A stretch of DNA of 7,295 nucleotides from an uncultured Eubacteriales bacterium (lineage in GTDB: Bacteria > Bacillota_A > Clostridia > Christensenellales > Aristaeellaceae), in assembly GCA_900321945.1 (NCBI GenBank), contig ONXY01000025.1, positions 1 through 7,295 of the forward strand, in the 5' to 3' direction. The position numbers and the translations under genes are program-made. Position 1 is the first letter of the stretch. Each line of letters opens with the position of its first letter. The notes under the pieces are model-generated. The model saw nothing but the letters and a program-made list of their open reading frames with translations. It was not told the origin of the DNA and did no database searches. Shown one piece after another: positions 6,332 to 7,295 of this stretch.

Positions 6332-7295
6332 CCGAGGGCAGGCTTCTGCGTATCTCTTCCAGGGAAACGCCGTGCTTCCCTGCCAGGGCCGCGATATCGT
6401 CGTATTCGGGCTTCGACCGGTCTACGCCCATGCCGGACGCGTGCTTGACGCGGATCTCGCCGTATTCCGTGGCGACGGTTTCCTCCCGGCGCTGCAGGAC
6501 ATACCGATCCATATCCTGCCGGCGGATTCCCAGCGTGCTGGTGTGCTTCATGACAGCAGCGGCGAGCCGGTCCGCATCCTCCGGCAGACAGAGCACGCTG
6601 AGGAGAATGCCGGGACGGTTCTTTTTCATTCCGACGGGCTGCGTGTAAACATCCCTGGCTCCCGCCAGGAAAAGCCGCTCCATGGCATAACCGATGTCCT
6701 CCCCGGTCATGTCGTCCAGATTGCATTCGAGCCGGGTGATTTTTTCACGCCGCCCTTCGCTTTCTCCAAGGAAAGCCCGGAGGCAGTTGGCTGTTTCAAA
6801 TTCCTTTTTACCCATGCCGCATCCTATCGCGCGGGTCCTCATCACGGGCCGATCGCCGAAGCCGGAGACAAAATGCTTCAGCAGGGCCGCTCCTGTAGGC
6901 GTGCACAATTCTCCCCGGATATTTCCTCCGTAGACGGGAACATCCTTCAGGATCAGAGCGGTCGCCGGGGCGGGAACAGGCAGGACGCCGTGCATGCACC
7001 GCACGAAACCGCTGCCCACATGAACGGGCGAGGCGAGGACCTGTTCCGGAGCGATCATCTCCATCAGCATACAGACGGATACCACATCAGCCACAGCGTC
7101 CATGGTTCCCACTTCATGGAAATGAATCTCATTTACCGGACGGCCGTGGACCCGGCTTTCCGCGTCCGCGATCAGAGCGTAAACAGCTTTCGCGTCCGCC
7201 TTTACGCGGTCCGATACGGGCAGGCTCCCGATCAGCGCCTCAATATCCGCCGCGGACGCGTGATGATGATGTTCATGTCCGTGCTCATGTCCGTG
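6321..7295 (-). CDS. larC: Nickel-pincer cofactor biosynthesis protein LarC (nickel insertion), N-terminus beyond the window
   Basis: The open frame enters at the right edge and ends at 6321, giving 324 codons; roughly the first 75-90 residues are missing. LarC is the CTP-dependent enzyme that inserts nickel into pyridinium-3,5-bisthiocarboxylic acid mononucleotide, completing the cofactor of lactate racemase and related LarA-type enzymes. Visible signs, numbered from the edge, start with a histidine-rich stretch HGHEHGHEHHHH (1-12), typical of the LarC nickel-binding linker. They continue with VNEIHFHEVGTMDA (54-67), HGVLPVPAPATA (102-113), GELCTPTGAALLKHF (128-142), CNLDDMTGED (191-200) and GMKKNRPG (222-229). 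The frame passes without a break from the LarC1 part into the LarC2 part (about residues 178-192), so the protein is a single chain here. No larA, larB or larE lies in the window. They could be further right or elsewhere. An ATG- or GTG-initiated shorter form (GTG at 7112) is not credible because conserved LarC sequence continues upstream of it. Confidence 0.95.
   Translation of the reverse strand, partial: HGHEHGHEHHHHASAADIEALIGSLPVSDRVKADAKAVYALIADAESRVHGRPVNEIHFHEVGTMDAVADVVSVCMLMEMIAPEQVLASPVHVGSGFVRCMHGVLPVPAPATALILKDVPVYGGNIRGELCTPTGAALLKHFVSGFGDRPVMRTRAIGCGMGKKEFETANCLRAFLGESEGRREKITRLECNLDDMTGEDIGYAMERLFLAGARDVYTQPVGMKKNRPGILLSVLCLPEDADRLAAAVMKHTSTLGIRRQDMDRYVLQRREETVATEYGEIRVKHASGMGVDRSKPEYDDIAALAGKHGVSLEEIRRSLPSEKT
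7260..7295 (-). repeat. Short tandem repeat encoding the LarC histidine-rich segment
   Basis: Two copies of a 12-base unit (on the plus strand TCATGTCCGTGC-like, 7271-7295) are followed by a run of histidine codons. They encode HGHEHGHEHHHH. The repeat is cut by the window edge, so the full number of histidines is not known. Such repeats can change length by slippage. Confidence 0.6.

Noticed and set aside
6130..6726. Open frames on both strands around the amidohydrolase-larC junction (for example 6107-6448 plus and 6130-6726 minus)
   Set aside because: They cross the terminators and overlap conserved parts of larC or the amidohydrolase gene in other frames, with no domain signature.

Overview
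This is a moderately GC-rich, densely coding stretch of bacterial chromosome. It most resembles an anaerobic gut- or rumen-type member of the Clostridia (Bacillota). The reasons are strong Shine-Dalgarno sites (GGAGG type), a TTG start, ATGA stop/start overlaps, a Cache-type hybrid sensor kinase coupled to a solute-binding-protein gene, and a one-piece LarC. No RNA gene marks the species, so the taxonomy is an inference. I see no tRNA, rRNA, CRISPR array, insertion sequence, integrase or attachment site. No gene-free gap exceeds 300 bases.

Left block, minus strand, 4284 down to 1. Transcription runs leftward through four genes: a small P-loop kinase (3736-4284), a class I SAM-dependent methyltransferase (2867-3739), a two-receiver hybrid sensor histidine kinase (223-2757), and the first 75 codons of a probable extracellular solute-binding protein (1-226). 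The kinase and methyltransferase share a 4-base ATGA overlap, and so do the histidine kinase and the binding protein. These are therefore two translationally coupled pairs. A good sigma-70-type promoter (2804-2832) lies between the pairs, and no terminator is visible there. The sensor pair thus has its own promoter but may also receive read-through.

Middle, divergent intergenic region 4285-4529. It holds a candidate minus-strand promoter, an 18-base perfect palindrome and a bulged hairpin in the presumed leader of the kinase gene, and a weak plus-strand promoter candidate. On the plus strand follows a YtcJ-type metal-dependent amidohydrolase (4530-6146), probably starting at TTG.

Right block. 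The amidohydrolase converges on larC (6321 to beyond the right edge, minus strand), which encodes the nickel-insertion enzyme of nickel-pincer cofactor biosynthesis. Two opposing intrinsic terminators lie in the convergent region, and the plus-strand one runs into the 3' end of larC. The window ends inside the histidine-rich segment of LarC, so about the first fifth of that protein is missing.

Most of the content belongs to known families. The items most worth a second look are the translational coupling of a Cache-type hybrid kinase to a binding protein without a lipobox, the unassigned kinase-methyltransferase pair with its structured leader, and the uninterrupted LarC reading frame. I do not see clear evidence of a wholly new system.
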